A stretch of DNA of 49,346 nucleotides from an uncultured Clostridia bacterium (lineage in GTDB: Bacteria; Bacillota; Clostridia; TANB77; CAG-508). Of this stretch, positions 35,447 to 44,130 are shown in pieces (position 1 is the first letter of the stretch; each line of letters starts with the position of its first letter). Under the pieces are notes generated by a model that made no database searches, had not been told where the DNA came from, and was given only the letters and a program-made list of their open reading frames with translations. The translations under genes were made by a program, and so were the position numbers. The stretch is taken from NCBI GenBank assembly GCA_934168305.1, contig CAKPNF010000011.1:1-49346 (forward strand). Direction: 5' to 3'.

Positions 35447-36182
35447 ACATTTTATATAAATTAATATCTACAGAACTGCCATTACTTGAAGCTTTAATCT
35501 TTATATCAAAACCAGTATTATTTTTAAATTTTAAATCATAACTACCATAGGCAACAGCAGCATCCTTACCATTTGCAATATAAGGAACTTTGTTACTATG
35601 TTCATGTCTTTCTGTAACAGTCAAATTAGGAACTTTAAGAACAGCATTATATAAAGTTGTACTAACTTGACAATTTCCGCCACCTAAGCCCTTTTTCTTA
35701 TTACCATCATTATCGAAAATATCAGCCTTTTGATATCCTTTTGCAGAAGTAGCTTGTCCAACAGTATTACAAAAAGAAAATGTTGAACCATTAGCAACTA
35801 TTGTTTCATTCAATGTAGAACAAGTTATATTAATATTGTTTTGCCTAGCAGAATCTTTAGTATAGATTTTTGTGGAAAAAGATGAAATAACTTCTTCTGT
35901 TTTTGGAGTGGTTTCTGTTGGAGTTTGAGGTTCTGAGGCAATATTTAAATTATCCGTATTATTTTGAATTGAATTTTTTGTATTAATATTAACAGTATTT
36001 TCAGAATTACTCATATTGTTGTTATAATTGTTTTCTAAATTATTTTGTTGATTAGTAACGGTCTTTTGTGCAGAGTAATTAGATTTTTTTGAGTCATTAT
36101 TTCTTGTAAAAATATAAATTCCAATTCCTATAGCAATAATAAATATAATTAAAATTATCCATAATTTGTTTTTCAAATTCAT
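35445..36182 (-). CDS. VanW-family protein
   Basis: A 245-residue membrane-anchored protein. One transmembrane helix (about 7-26) is followed by a long Asn/Ser/Thr-rich linker and a C-terminal VanW domain: FSFCNTVGQATSAKGYQKADIF, GGGNCQVSTTLYNAVLK, RHEHSNKVPYIANGKDAAVAYG and LKFKNNTGFDIKI. VanW is an accessory of some vancomycin-resistance clusters, but stand-alone copies are common in Clostridia and their role is unknown; no van genes are near. ATG 36182 is chosen by its ggtg-type RBS. It is divergent from spoIIIAA. Confidence 0.85.
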   Translation of the reverse strand: MNLKNKLWIILIIFIIAIGIGIYIFTRNNDSKKSNYSAQKTVTNQQNNLENNYNNNMSNSENTVNINTKNSIQNNTDNLNIASEPQTPTETTPKTEEVISSFSTKIYTKDSARQNNINITCSTLNETIVANGSTFSFCNTVGQATSAKGYQKADIFDNDGNKKKGLGGGNCQVSTTLYNAVLKVPNLTVTERHEHSNKVPYIANGKDAAVAYGSYDLKFKNNTGFDIKIKASSNGSSVDINLYKM

Positions 36183-36273
36183 CACCAAAATTAGTATAAC
36201 CAAAAAAAGTCATAAAATACAAAAAATATGAATATAATATGTGCAAAAGGAATTGTCCCAAAAGGAGGAAAAT

Positions 36274-37143
36274 TTGAAAGATATAGATGAAATTTTAAGA
36301 TATTTTCCGAGCAAAATATATCAAATATTTTTTAATTTATTTAAAGAAAATGATAAAATAGTAAATGAAATACAAGAAATAAGAATGAGAACGGATAGAC
36401 CGATATTATTAAAATTAAGAGAAAGAGATTTAATACTTCAATATAATATTTCACAGACGGAAATATTACAAATACTAGAAAGATTATGTGAAAATTCAAT
36501 ATATGCTTATAAAAATCAAATTTGTGAAGGATTTATAACAATAAAAGGAGGACATCGTATAGGATTAACAGGTTCATGTGTTATAGAAAATGGAAAAATT
36601 ACAAATATAAAGTACATATCAAGTTTGAATTTTAGAATAGCAAGAGAGATATTAAATTGCAGTACCAGAATATTAAGAGAAATTTTAGATATAGAAAATA
36701 AAAACATATATAATACGATAATTGTTGCTCCTCCTGGAAAAGGAAAAACTACAGTTTTAAGAGATGTTATTCGAAGGTTAAGCAATGGAATTGATGAGAT
36801 TAATTTTAGAGGGAAAATTTGTGGTGTTGTTGATGAAAGAGGAGAAATTGCTGCAATGTATAAGGGGGTTCCTCAAAATGATGTTGGAATAAGAACTGAT
36901 ATTATTGAAAATGTCAACAAAAATCAAGGAATACATATGTTAGTAAGAACAATGTCTCCAGAGATAATTGCATGTGATGAAATAGGAAGTAAAGAAGATG
37001 TTGAGGCTATTCATTATGCATTGTATTCAGGTGTAAAGGGTATATTTACGATGCATGGTAAGAATGTTGAAGATATAAAAAATAATAGACAAATCTATGA
37101 GTTGATAGAAAATAGGGAAATTCAAAAAGTTGTTTTTTTATAA
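36274..37143 (+). CDS. spoIIIAA: Stage III sporulation protein AA-like ATPase, short C-terminus
   Basis: A 289-residue AAA-type ATPase similar to SpoIIIAA, which powers the mother-cell channel during engulfment. Motifs: IQEIRMRTDRPILL, GHRIGLTGSCVIENGKI, APPGKGKTTVLRD (Walker A, about 150-162), VVDERGEIAA, GVGIRTDI-like PQNDVGIRTDIIENVNK and SPEIIACDEIG (Walker B). A TTG start at 36274 fits the aaaggagg RBS. The C-terminus stops at QKVVFL; Bacillus proteins continue about 15-20 residues further. None of spoIIIAB-AH follows, and the next gene is SCIFF. The gene may be a relic in a lineage that has lost the operon, or the rest may lie elsewhere. Confidence 0.85.
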   Translation: MKDIDEILRYFPSKIYQIFFNLFKENDKIVNEIQEIRMRTDRPILLKLRERDLILQYNISQTEILQILERLCENSIYAYKNQICEGFITIKGGHRIGLTGSCVIENGKITNIKYISSLNFRIAREILNCSTRILREILDIENKNIYNTIIVAPPGKGKTTVLRDVIRRLSNGIDEINFRGKICGVVDERGEIAAMYKGVPQNDVGIRTDIIENVNKNQGIHMLVRTMSPEIIACDEIGSKEDVEAIHYALYSGVKGIFTMHGKNVEDIKNNRQIYELIENREIQKVVFL

Positions 37144-37146
37144 TTT

Positions 37147-37175
37147 TTGACATTAATATGAATTTAATATATAAT
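37147..37175 (+). promoter_or_regulatory. Consensus promoter of the SCIFF gene
   Basis: Perfect TTGACA at 37147-37152, 17-base spacer, perfect TATAAT at 37170-37175, starting four bases after the spoIIIAA stop. It indicates strong, independent expression of the peptide. Confidence 0.88.
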
Positions 37176-37243
37176 ACTTATTATACTAAATAATTAGTAT
37201 TTGTAACTGTAAACCACGCAAATAATAAAAGGTGGTGAATTAT

Positions 37244-37390
37244 ATGAAACATATTAAAACAGTTGCTGGTAACAATTTAAGTAAAAGCATCAAATATGGT
37301 GGATGCGGAGAATGCCAGACATCTTGCCAGTCTGCGTGCAAGACTTCTTGTACAGTAGGAAATCAGACTTGTGAGAAACTTTCAAAATAA
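37244..37390 (+). CDS. SCIFF ranthipeptide precursor (six cysteines in forty-five)
   Basis: A 48-residue peptide with the SCIFF signature: MKHIKT at the start and GGCGECQTSCQSACKTSC followed by TVGNQTC, six cysteines at 21, 24, 28, 32, 36 and 43. SCIFF is the most widespread ribosomal peptide natural product family of Clostridia; a radical-SAM maturase (usually immediately downstream) installs thioether bonds. No maturase gene is in this window: the next gene is T-box-controlled pheS. RBS aggtgg, 7 bases before ATG. It is too short to be found by length filters and has its own promoter and terminator. Confidence 0.95.
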   Translation: MKHIKTVAGNNLSKSIKYGGCGECQTSCQSACKTSCTVGNQTCEKLSK

Positions 37391-37415
37391 GAAGTAAATT
37401 TTTAAAATGTTTCAA

Positions 37416-37459
37416 GCAAAAAGGGAGTGTTTATTAATATAATAAATGCTCTCTTTTGA
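37416..37459 (+). terminator. SCIFF terminator
   Basis: Long stem caaaaagggagtgtttatt / aataaatgctctcttttg with one bulge and an A/T-rich tail. Confidence 0.8.
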
Positions 37460-37509
37460 AAAAAAATCCAAAAAACTTGTAAAATCAAAAAATATATGTT
37501 AATATAATA

Positions 37510-37785
37510 TATGTAAATAAAATCCAATTAAAAAGCAAAGTATATATATTAAAAACATTTATACAGAAAAAATATCCAAGGCTGAGAGATATTTAAATAA
37601 AATATATAGAAATTTCACTTTTTAGGACTTCTTTTGAACAAAATACAAACAAGTAAATTAATTAGAAAGAAGCGGCTGCACCGTTAAAACTACAATGAGG
37701 TTAGTAAAATAAAAACTAATAAATTTAGGTGGTACCACGGAAAGTCCATTTCGTCCTATAAACAAGGATAGAAATGGACTTTTTA
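37510..37785 (+). promoter_or_regulatory. T-box riboswitch of pheST
   Basis: The T-box consensus aggtggtaccacgg is at 37727-37740, followed at once by a terminator (aaagtccatttc / gaaatggactttt, 37741-37785). Upstream, a long AT-rich Stem I region has gagagat and a candidate specifier ttc at about 37629-37631 in acttcttttgaac, which would be Phe. Uncharged tRNA-Phe would stabilise the antiterminator. The specifier position is inferred; the T-box and terminator are unambiguous. A -10-like tataat at 37503-37508 may start the transcript. It fills the gene-free stretch 37460-37890. Confidence 0.9.
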
Positions 37786-37819
37786 TCCATTTAGGGACAG
37801 GTACTAAAAGAACACAAAG

Positions 37820-37890
37820 ATTTGGCAGACAAAATTTTGAAAAAAAATTTTGGATGACGATGAGCAAACGAATAGAAAGGGAGTATAAAA
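37820..37890 (+). promoter_or_regulatory. pheS leader motif shared with trpS
   Basis: atttggcaga, aaaattttgaaa..aaaatttt, then gatgagcaaacgaat: the same order as at 22064-22118 upstream of trpS. It is placed after the T-box terminator, so it is transcribed only when the T-box is open. gggag RBS follows. Confidence 0.5.
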
Positions 37891-38940
37891 ATGAAAGAAC
37901 AAATTGAAATCATCAAAAAAACAGCTATTGAAGAAATAGCAAAAGCAGAAAACCTACAAACGCTAGAAAATGCAAGAGTAAAATACCTAGGAAAAAAGGG
38001 TGAACTTACAGCAGTATTAAGAGGAATGGGAGGACTAAACCCAGAAGAAAGACCAATAATTGGAGGATTAGTAAACGAAGCAAAAGAAAACGTAGAAAAA
38101 TTAATTCAAGAAAAAGAAAATAAATTCAAGCTAGAAGAATTAAATAAAAAGCTAGAAGCAGAAAAAATAGACATCACATTACCAAGCACAAAAATGAAAA
38201 GAGGAAGCTTACATCCAGTAACAAGAATAATAGAAGACATAGAAGATTTATTTGTATCAATGGGATATGATGTTGTAACAGGACCAGAACTTGAAAATGA
38301 TGAATATTGTTTTGAAAGATTAAACCTTCCAAAAGGACACCCAGCAAGAGATATGCAAGACAGTTTTTATATAACAGACGAATATTTATTAAGAACACAA
38401 ACATCAGCAGTTCAAGCAAGAACAATGATGGCAAACACAGAAAAATCACCAATCAGAATGATTACAGCAGGAAAAACATATAGAAGAGAAGACGACGCAA
38501 CACACTCACATCAATTTAATCAAATAGAAGGTTTGGTAATAGACAAAAAAGAAAGAAATGTTTCTTTAGCAGATTTAAAAGGAACACTAGAAGTTTTTGT
38601 TAGAAAAATAATAGGAGCAAATCTAGATTTAAGATTTAGACCAAGCTACTTCCCATTTACAGAACCATCATACGAAGTAGATGTAACATGCTTTAAATGT
38701 GGAGGAAAAGGATGTAATCTATGTAAACAAACAGGATGGATAGAAGTATTAGGAGCAGGAATTGTACATCCAAATGTTTTAAAAATGAACGGATATGACC
38801 CAGAAAAATTTGGTGGATTCGCATTTGGAACAGGTATTGATAGATTAGCAATGTTTAGATATGGAATTACAGACATGAGATACTTGTATACAAATGATGT
38901 TAGATTTTTATCACAATTTGACAGAAAAGATGAAGAATAA
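37891..38940 (+). CDS. pheS: Phenylalanyl-tRNA synthetase alpha chain
   Basis: A 349-residue class II synthetase subunit, which binds Phe and ATP in the alpha2beta2 enzyme. An N-terminal coiled coil for tRNA contacts is followed by the catalytic core: motif 1 near HPVTRIIEDIEDLFVSMGYDV, motif 2 (RTQTSAVQARTM, GKTYRREDDATHSHQFNQIEG) and motif 3 (GFAFGTGIDRLAMFRYGI). The insert CFKCGGKGCNLCKQTGW carries four cysteines typical of Firmicute PheS. Under T-box control. Confidence 0.97.
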   Translation: MKEQIEIIKKTAIEEIAKAENLQTLENARVKYLGKKGELTAVLRGMGGLNPEERPIIGGLVNEAKENVEKLIQEKENKFKLEELNKKLEAEKIDITLPSTKMKRGSLHPVTRIIEDIEDLFVSMGYDVVTGPELENDEYCFERLNLPKGHPARDMQDSFYITDEYLLRTQTSAVQARTMMANTEKSPIRMITAGKTYRREDDATHSHQFNQIEGLVIDKKERNVSLADLKGTLEVFVRKIIGANLDLRFRPSYFPFTEPSYEVDVTCFKCGGKGCNLCKQTGWIEVLGAGIVHPNVLKMNGYDPEKFGGFAFGTGIDRLAMFRYGITDMRYLYTNDVRFLSQFDRKDEE

Positions 38941-38941
38941 A

Positions 38942-39048
38942 AGGGATTAAGGGGCCACCACACAAAATCCCTTTAAATTAAGATATAAAATAATTATTAT
39001 ATATAAATAAAAAGAAGAGGGATTTTGTGTGGTGGCCCCTTAATCCCT
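38942..39048. repeat. Long palindromic element, copy 2 (between pheS and pheT)
   Basis: Perfect 31-base inverted arms (38942-38972 and 39018-39048) around an AT-rich spacer, nearly identical to the element at 24483-24590. It splits the otherwise tightly linked pheS-pheT pair, two bases from the pheS stop and just before the pheT RBS. Confidence 0.92.
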
Positions 39049-39062
39049 CGAAGGAGGAAAAA

Positions 39063-41435
39063 ATGAATTTAAGTTTAAATTTTGTAAAAGATTATATAGA
39101 TTTAGATGAGGAACTAGATGTTAAAGAAATAGCAGAGGCAATGACAAAGGCTGGAAATGAATATGATTCAGCAGAGAAATTAGTAAATGCAACCAAATTA
39201 GTAATAGGAGAAATAAAAGAATGTGAAATGCATCCAGATTCTGACCATTTGCACCTATGCAAAGTTGATATTGGAAGTGAAGTTCTTAACATTGTTTGTG
39301 GGGCACCAAATGCAAGAGAAGGTATAAAAGTAATTGTTGCACAAGTTGGAGCAGAACTACCAGGAGATTTTAAGATAAAAAAAGGTATGATAAGAGGTCA
39401 AGAGTCAAATGGTATGTTATGTGCTTTATATGAAATAGGAATTGATAAAAAATTCTTATCAGAAGCAGATAAAAACGGAATACACGAATTGTCAGCAGAT
39501 GCTCCTGTTGGAGAAGACCCAATAAAATATATGGGGTTAGATGATGGGGTTATTGATTTTGAACTAACAGCAAACAGAGGAGATTTATTAAGTATTTTAG
39601 GTATGGCTTATGAATTAGGAGCAATTTATGATAAAAAAGTAAAGCAAGTTGAATATGGATACAAAGAAAATGGAGAAGATGTAAACAAAGAATTTTCTGT
39701 TGAAGTAGATACTGAAAACTGTAAATTATTCTTAGCTAAAAAGGCTAAAAATGTAACAATAAAAGAAAGCCCAGAATTTATTAAAAATAGATTAATTGCT
39801 TGTGGAATTAGACCTATAAACAATGTTGTAGATATTAGTAATTATGTAATGTTAGAATTAGGCCAACCACTACACTTCTATGATGCAGATAATTTAGGTA
39901 ACAAAATAGTTGTTAGAATGGCAGAGAATGGAGAAAAATTAACAACACTAGATAACACAGAAAGAACTTTATCAAATGAAGATATAGTCATAACAGATGG
40001 AACAAAAGCCATTGGTTTAGCTGGTGTTATGGGTGGACTAGACACAGAAGTTGAAGAAACAACTAAAAATGTAATAATTGAATCAGCAATATTTGATTCT
40101 GTAAAAGTAAGAAAAACATCAAATAAAATATTAAGAAGTGAAGCAAGTAACAGATTTGAAAAAGGCTTAGACCCTGCAAGAACTTATATGGCAATGGAAA
40201 GAGCTTGTACATTACTACAAAAATATGCAAATGCAGAAATTGAAACAGGAATTGTAAAATATGATGTTACAAAAAATGAAGAAAAAGTTATTGAAATATC
40301 ATATAAAGAAATAAATGATGTGCTAGGAACAAACATATCAAAAGAGGACATTGTTGATGTATTTAGAAAATTAGACTTCAAAACAGATGCAAAAGAAGAT
40401 ACAGTAATAGTTACAGTACCAACAAGAAGAATTGATATATCAATTAGAGCAGATTTAATAGAAGAAGTTGGAAGAATCTATGGAGTTGACAATATCCAAG
40501 GAAAATTACCAGTTGTTCCAATGAGAATGGGACATTTAGACAAAACAGCTAGAAAAATAAGAGCAAAAATGTCAAATATGGGATTAAACGAAACATTATC
40601 ATATATCTTAATAAATGATAAAGATGTTCATAAATTCACAACAGACGAATTTGAAGAAGTTAAATTATTAGACCCAATAACAGAAGACAGAAATACATTA
40701 AGATATAGCATAATACCATCATTATACAAAATATATGAATACAACAAAGCCCGTGAAAACAAAGATGTATGCTTATTTGAAATTGGAAAAGGATTCTGGA
40801 AAAAAGGCGAAGAATATGGAGAAAATCAAAAAATCTGTGTATTAATGACAGGTAAATATTATGAAGGAATAGGACATAGCAAAAATGTTGACTTCTATGA
40901 CATCAAAGGAGTAACAGAAGAACTATTGGACTATTTAGGATATGCAGGAAGATACAGTTTTGTGTTACCAAAACAAATGCCAGCAGAATTCCATCCTGGT
41001 CAAACTGCAGAAATTTCAGTAAATAATGATGTTGTAGGAATAGTAGGAAGAATACATCCATCAGTAGAAAAAGAAGCAGTGTATGTAATGGAAATCAACT
41101 TAGACAAATTACTTGCTAAAAGAGTTGGAAAAATGAAATTTAAAGAAATTTCAAAATTCCCAGTTGTTAAAAAAGATTTAGCATTATTAGTTGATAAAAA
41201 TATGACATCAAAAGAAGTTGAAATGTTAATTAAGAAAAAGGCTGGAAAACTTCTATTGGATATAAATGTATTCGATGTTTATGAAGGCAAAAATATTGAT
41301 TCAAATAAGAGAAGTATTGCTTATTCATTAACATTTGGTACACCAGATAGAACTTTAAATGATGAAGAAATTAATACTATATTAGATAATATTATTAAAG
41401 ATTTAGAAAATAAAGGATTAGAAACAAGAAAATAA
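39063..41435 (+). CDS. pheT: Phenylalanyl-tRNA synthetase beta chain
   Basis: A 790-residue beta subunit with editing and tRNA-binding domains. Order: N-terminal fold MNLSLNFVKDYIDLDEEL, EMAP-like tRNA-binding domain (HPDSDHLHLCKVDIG, VCGAPNAREG), B3/B4 editing domain (LTANRGDLLSILGMAYELGA), B5 domain (ISYKEINDVLGTNIS), catalytic-like core and C-terminal FDX-ACB domain (KFKEISKFPVVKKDLALLVDKN). ATG 39063 follows aaggagg; an upstream in-frame ATG lies within the palindrome. Confidence 0.97.
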   Translation: MNLSLNFVKDYIDLDEELDVKEIAEAMTKAGNEYDSAEKLVNATKLVIGEIKECEMHPDSDHLHLCKVDIGSEVLNIVCGAPNAREGIKVIVAQVGAELPGDFKIKKGMIRGQESNGMLCALYEIGIDKKFLSEADKNGIHELSADAPVGEDPIKYMGLDDGVIDFELTANRGDLLSILGMAYELGAIYDKKVKQVEYGYKENGEDVNKEFSVEVDTENCKLFLAKKAKNVTIKESPEFIKNRLIACGIRPINNVVDISNYVMLELGQPLHFYDADNLGNKIVVRMAENGEKLTTLDNTERTLSNEDIVITDGTKAIGLAGVMGGLDTEVEETTKNVIIESAIFDSVKVRKTSNKILRSEASNRFEKGLDPARTYMAMERACTLLQKYANAEIETGIVKYDVTKNEEKVIEISYKEINDVLGTNISKEDIVDVFRKLDFKTDAKEDTVIVTVPTRRIDISIRADLIEEVGRIYGVDNIQGKLPVVPMRMGHLDKTARKIRAKMSNMGLNETLSYILINDKDVHKFTTDEFEEVKLLDPITEDRNTLRYSIIPSLYKIYEYNKARENKDVCLFEIGKGFWKKGEEYGENQKICVLMTGKYYEGIGHSKNVDFYDIKGVTEELLDYLGYAGRYSFVLPKQMPAEFHPGQTAEISVNNDVVGIVGRIHPSVEKEAVYVMEINLDKLLAKRVGKMKFKEISKFPVVKKDLALLVDKNMTSKEVEMLIKKKAGKLLLDINVFDVYEGKNIDSNKRSIAYSLTFGTPDRTLNDEEINTILDNIIKDLENKGLETRK

Positions 41436-41438
41436 AAA

Positions 41439-41532
41439 TGAACCAATGGGTACGCTCTTGAAATGGTTGTGAACCAATTTAAGAACGTCCTCATTGGTTC
41501 ACAACCATTTTAAGAATGACTTCATTGGTTCA
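41439..41532. terminator. Nested palindrome after pheT
   Basis: Inner perfect arms of 18 bases (41461-41478 / 41493-41510; aaatggttgtgaaccaat) inside an outer gaaccaat / attggttc pair. The phrase 'aagaa(t/c)g..c..cattggttc' occurs twice. Probably terminates pheST; its words recur in the palindrome at 35371. Confidence 0.75.
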
Positions 41533-41582
41533 AAAACGTTTCTTATAGTCCATTTTTCTCACTTTATTTTTATTAAAATTAC

Positions 41583-41611
41583 TTGACAACTCAAAAACAT
41601 ATTGATAATAT
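41583..41611 (+). promoter_or_regulatory. Promoter of the yqeG operon
   Basis: Perfect TTGACA at 41583-41588, 17-base spacer, TAATAT at 41606-41611. Confidence 0.75.
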
Positions 41612-41648
41612 TATTTAAGTAGAAAACAAAAGAAAGAGAAGGAAAAAA

Positions 41649-42167
41649 ATGAAAAAACTATATCCCAATATATATCTAAAAAAAGTAGAAGATATAACAA
41701 TAGAAACACTAATAAAAAACAAAATAAAACTACTAATATTAGATGTAGATAACACATTAATAGATTACTATAAAAACCTTTCAGAAAACATAATAAAATG
41801 GACAAAAGAAATGAAAGGACAAGGAATAAAACTATACATATTATCAAACACAAACAATAAACAAAAAGTAGAAAAAGTAGCACAAACACTAGACATATCA
41901 TATAAACACTTTGCAATGAAACCACTAAAAAGAGGATTTAAATACATACAAAGAGAAACAAATATAAAACCAGAAAATATAGCAGTTGTAGGAGACCAGA
42001 TATTCACAGATGTATTAGGGGGAAATAGAAGCAAAATGTTTACAATATTAGTAGAACCAATAGATGATAAAAAAGACTATTGGTATACAGCATGGAAAAG
42101 ACCAATAGAAAACAAAATAAAAAATAGATATAAAACAAAAGAGGAGAAAAATAAAAATGTATATTAA
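41649..42167 (+). CDS. YqeG-family HAD IIIA phosphatase
   Basis: A 172-residue HAD-superfamily protein. LILDVDNTLIDY holds the two catalytic aspartates, LSNTNN is motif II, and VGDQIFTDVLGGNR the metal motif. PLKRGF before the last motif is typical of the YqeG group, whose substrate is unknown. Its last 11 bases overlap the start of the prepilin peptidase gene, so translation is coupled. Confidence 0.88.
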   Translation: MKKLYPNIYLKKVEDITIETLIKNKIKLLILDVDNTLIDYYKNLSENIIKWTKEMKGQGIKLYILSNTNNKQKVEKVAQTLDISYKHFAMKPLKRGFKYIQRETNIKPENIAVVGDQIFTDVLGGNRSKMFTILVEPIDDKKDYWYTAWKRPIENKIKNRYKTKEEKNKNVY

Positions 42168-42909
42168 TGAAACACATATAGGATACTATGCACTTGTAGC
42201 AATAATTGGACTTTTTGTTGGTATGCTTGTAGATTGGATGAATAACAGACTGCCTGAATATAAAAAAGTATTTTCAAAGGAAATGTTCACAGAATATTTT
42301 GCAGAATTTAAACCAAATTATATATTAATGCTAATAACATCAGCAGCATATGTAGGACTACTATATTTTTATGGAATAAAAGATACATTCATAGCCAATT
42401 TAGATTTAATCAAATTTATGATATTAACACCAATGTTATTATCAGCATTTGTAATAGATTATAAGCTACAAATAATTCCCAATAGACTAAATTTAACAAT
42501 GTTTGAAATTGGATTAGTAATAGCATTTTTATATGGATTATCAGATGTTGCTATAACAATAAATATGGCATTAGGAATGTTAGCAGGTGGAGGAATATTC
42601 TTACTTATAACATTAGTAGGTGGAGCAATATATGGAAAAGAAGCAATGGGATTTGGTGACGTAAAATTAATGGGGGCATTAGGACTGTATTTTGGATTAT
42701 CAAATATAATAGTTATAACATTATTATCATTTTTAATAGGAGCCATACTAAGTATAATATTACTAGCAACTAAAATAAAAAAAATGGATGAATATATACC
42801 ATTTGGACCATTTATAGTATTAGGAACATTTATAAGTATATTTATACCATTTGAAACAATAAAGCACACATTATTGATGATTTTTACACTAGGTTTGTAT
42901 GCAAGATAA
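42157..42909 (+). CDS. A24 prepilin peptidase-like protein
   Basis: A 250-residue membrane aspartic peptidase with about seven transmembrane helices. The two catalytic aspartates are in FVIDYKLQIIPN and in the GxGD motif GFGDVKLM. An N-terminal methyltransferase cysteine cluster is absent, as in shorter type IV prepilin peptidases of Firmicutes. Three proteins in the window (26209, 45905, 46250) have prepilin-like N-termini and could be its substrates. Confidence 0.85.
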   Translation: MYINETHIGYYALVAIIGLFVGMLVDWMNNRLPEYKKVFSKEMFTEYFAEFKPNYILMLITSAAYVGLLYFYGIKDTFIANLDLIKFMILTPMLLSAFVIDYKLQIIPNRLNLTMFEIGLVIAFLYGLSDVAITINMALGMLAGGGIFLLITLVGGAIYGKEAMGFGDVKLMGALGLYFGLSNIIVITLLSFLIGAILSIILLATKIKKMDEYIPFGPFIVLGTFISIFIPFETIKHTLLMIFTLGLYAR

Positions 42910-42927
42910 AAAGGGGTGATTTTTCAA

Positions 42928-43986
42928 ATGAATGAAAAACTTCAATGGCTAAGAAATAAAATGTCAGGCTTAAATTTACAAGGTTTAATAATATCAAATC
43001 CAATAAATATAAGATACCTAACTAATATTGATGCAGAAGGAACACTGATAATAACACCTAAAGAAAATATTTATATAACTGACGGAAGATACATAGAACA
43101 TGTACATAGCATATTAACATTGTTTGATGAAATTATAGTATATAATGTAAATGATGTCTCAAGAGATGATTATGAAAATTTCTTTATGTTCTGCGAAAAT
43201 GTTGGATTTGAAGAACATTATATATCATATGCTACATATAAAGATTATATAAGAAAATATAAAATAAACAATTTTGTCGAAACAGATTATATAATAGAAA
43301 AACAAAGAATGATAAAAGATGAAGATGAATTGAGTAATATAATAAAAGCTTGTAATATAACAGACGAATGCTACAAATATATTTTAAGTTATATAAAACC
43401 AGGAATGACAGAAAAACAGATAGCAAAAGAAATAGAAGACTATTATTGTGAAAGAACAGATGGATTATCATTTGACACAATAGTGGCATCAGGTGAGAAT
43501 TCATCAAAACCACATGCAGTTCCCACAGAAAGAAAAATTCAAGAAAAAGATATTATAACAATAGACATGGGATGCAAAGTGAACGGGTATTGTTCAGATA
43601 TGACAAGAACATTTTTTGTAGGTGAACCAACAGAAGAAATGAAAAAAATATATGATTTAGTTTTAAATAATCAAAAATTTGTACTTGAACAATATAAAGA
43701 TGGAGCAAGCACAAGACAAGTTACTAAAATGATAGAAAATGACTTTAAATTAAATGGATATGATTTAATACATGGTCTTGGACATGGTGTAGGACTTGAA
43801 ATACATGAACCACCATATATTAATTATAGAAATGACACTACATTAAGAGAAAATATGGTAGTTACAGATGAACCAGGAATTTACATTCCAGGAAAGTTTG
43901 GAGTTAGAATAGAAGACACTGTTCAAATCACAAAGTTTGGATGTGTAAGCTTAACTAATTCAAACAAAGGGTATATTATTATATAA
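42928..43986 (+). CDS. M24 aminopeptidase (Xaa-Pro type)
   Basis: A 352-residue pita-bread metallopeptidase. The N-terminal creatinase-like domain has GLIISNPINIRYLTN; the catalytic domain has the metal ligands in TIDMGCKVNGYCSDMTRT, HGLGHGVGLEIHEPP, VTDEPGIY and RIEDTV. This combination is typical of Xaa-Pro aminopeptidase/YqhT. It lies in the Bacillus-like order yqhT-efp upstream of the elongation factor gene. ATG 42928 is preferred to GTG 42916 because the RBS aaggggtga covers the latter. Confidence 0.92.
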   Translation: MNEKLQWLRNKMSGLNLQGLIISNPINIRYLTNIDAEGTLIITPKENIYITDGRYIEHVHSILTLFDEIIVYNVNDVSRDDYENFFMFCENVGFEEHYISYATYKDYIRKYKINNFVETDYIIEKQRMIKDEDELSNIIKACNITDECYKYILSYIKPGMTEKQIAKEIEDYYCERTDGLSFDTIVASGENSSKPHAVPTERKIQEKDIITIDMGCKVNGYCSDMTRTFFVGEPTEEMKKIYDLVLNNQKFVLEQYKDGASTRQVTKMIENDFKLNGYDLIHGLGHGVGLEIHEPPYINYRNDTTLRENMVVTDEPGIYIPGKFGVRIEDTVQITKFGCVSLTNSNKGYIII

Positions 43987-44033
43987 GAGAGAAGTTAAAA
44001 CATTTTCATTTATTTTAAAAATTATTAAAAAAC

Positions 44034-44062
44034 TTGATTTTTCATACAATATGTAGTAAAAT
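44034..44062 (+). promoter_or_regulatory. efp promoter
   Basis: TTGATT at 44034-44039, 17-base spacer, TAAAAT at 44057-44062. The leader contains gatgatgaacgaa before the RBS aaaggag. Confidence 0.6.
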
Positions 44063-44130
44063 AAAAAAAGCGTTAAATAAAAATAAAAAAGTCACATCAA
44101 TAAAATGATGATGAACGAAAGGAGAAAAAT

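Noticed and set aside
35445..36182. Vancomycin-resistance cluster
   Set aside because: Only a VanW domain is present; there is no vanH, vanA-type ligase or vanX nearby.
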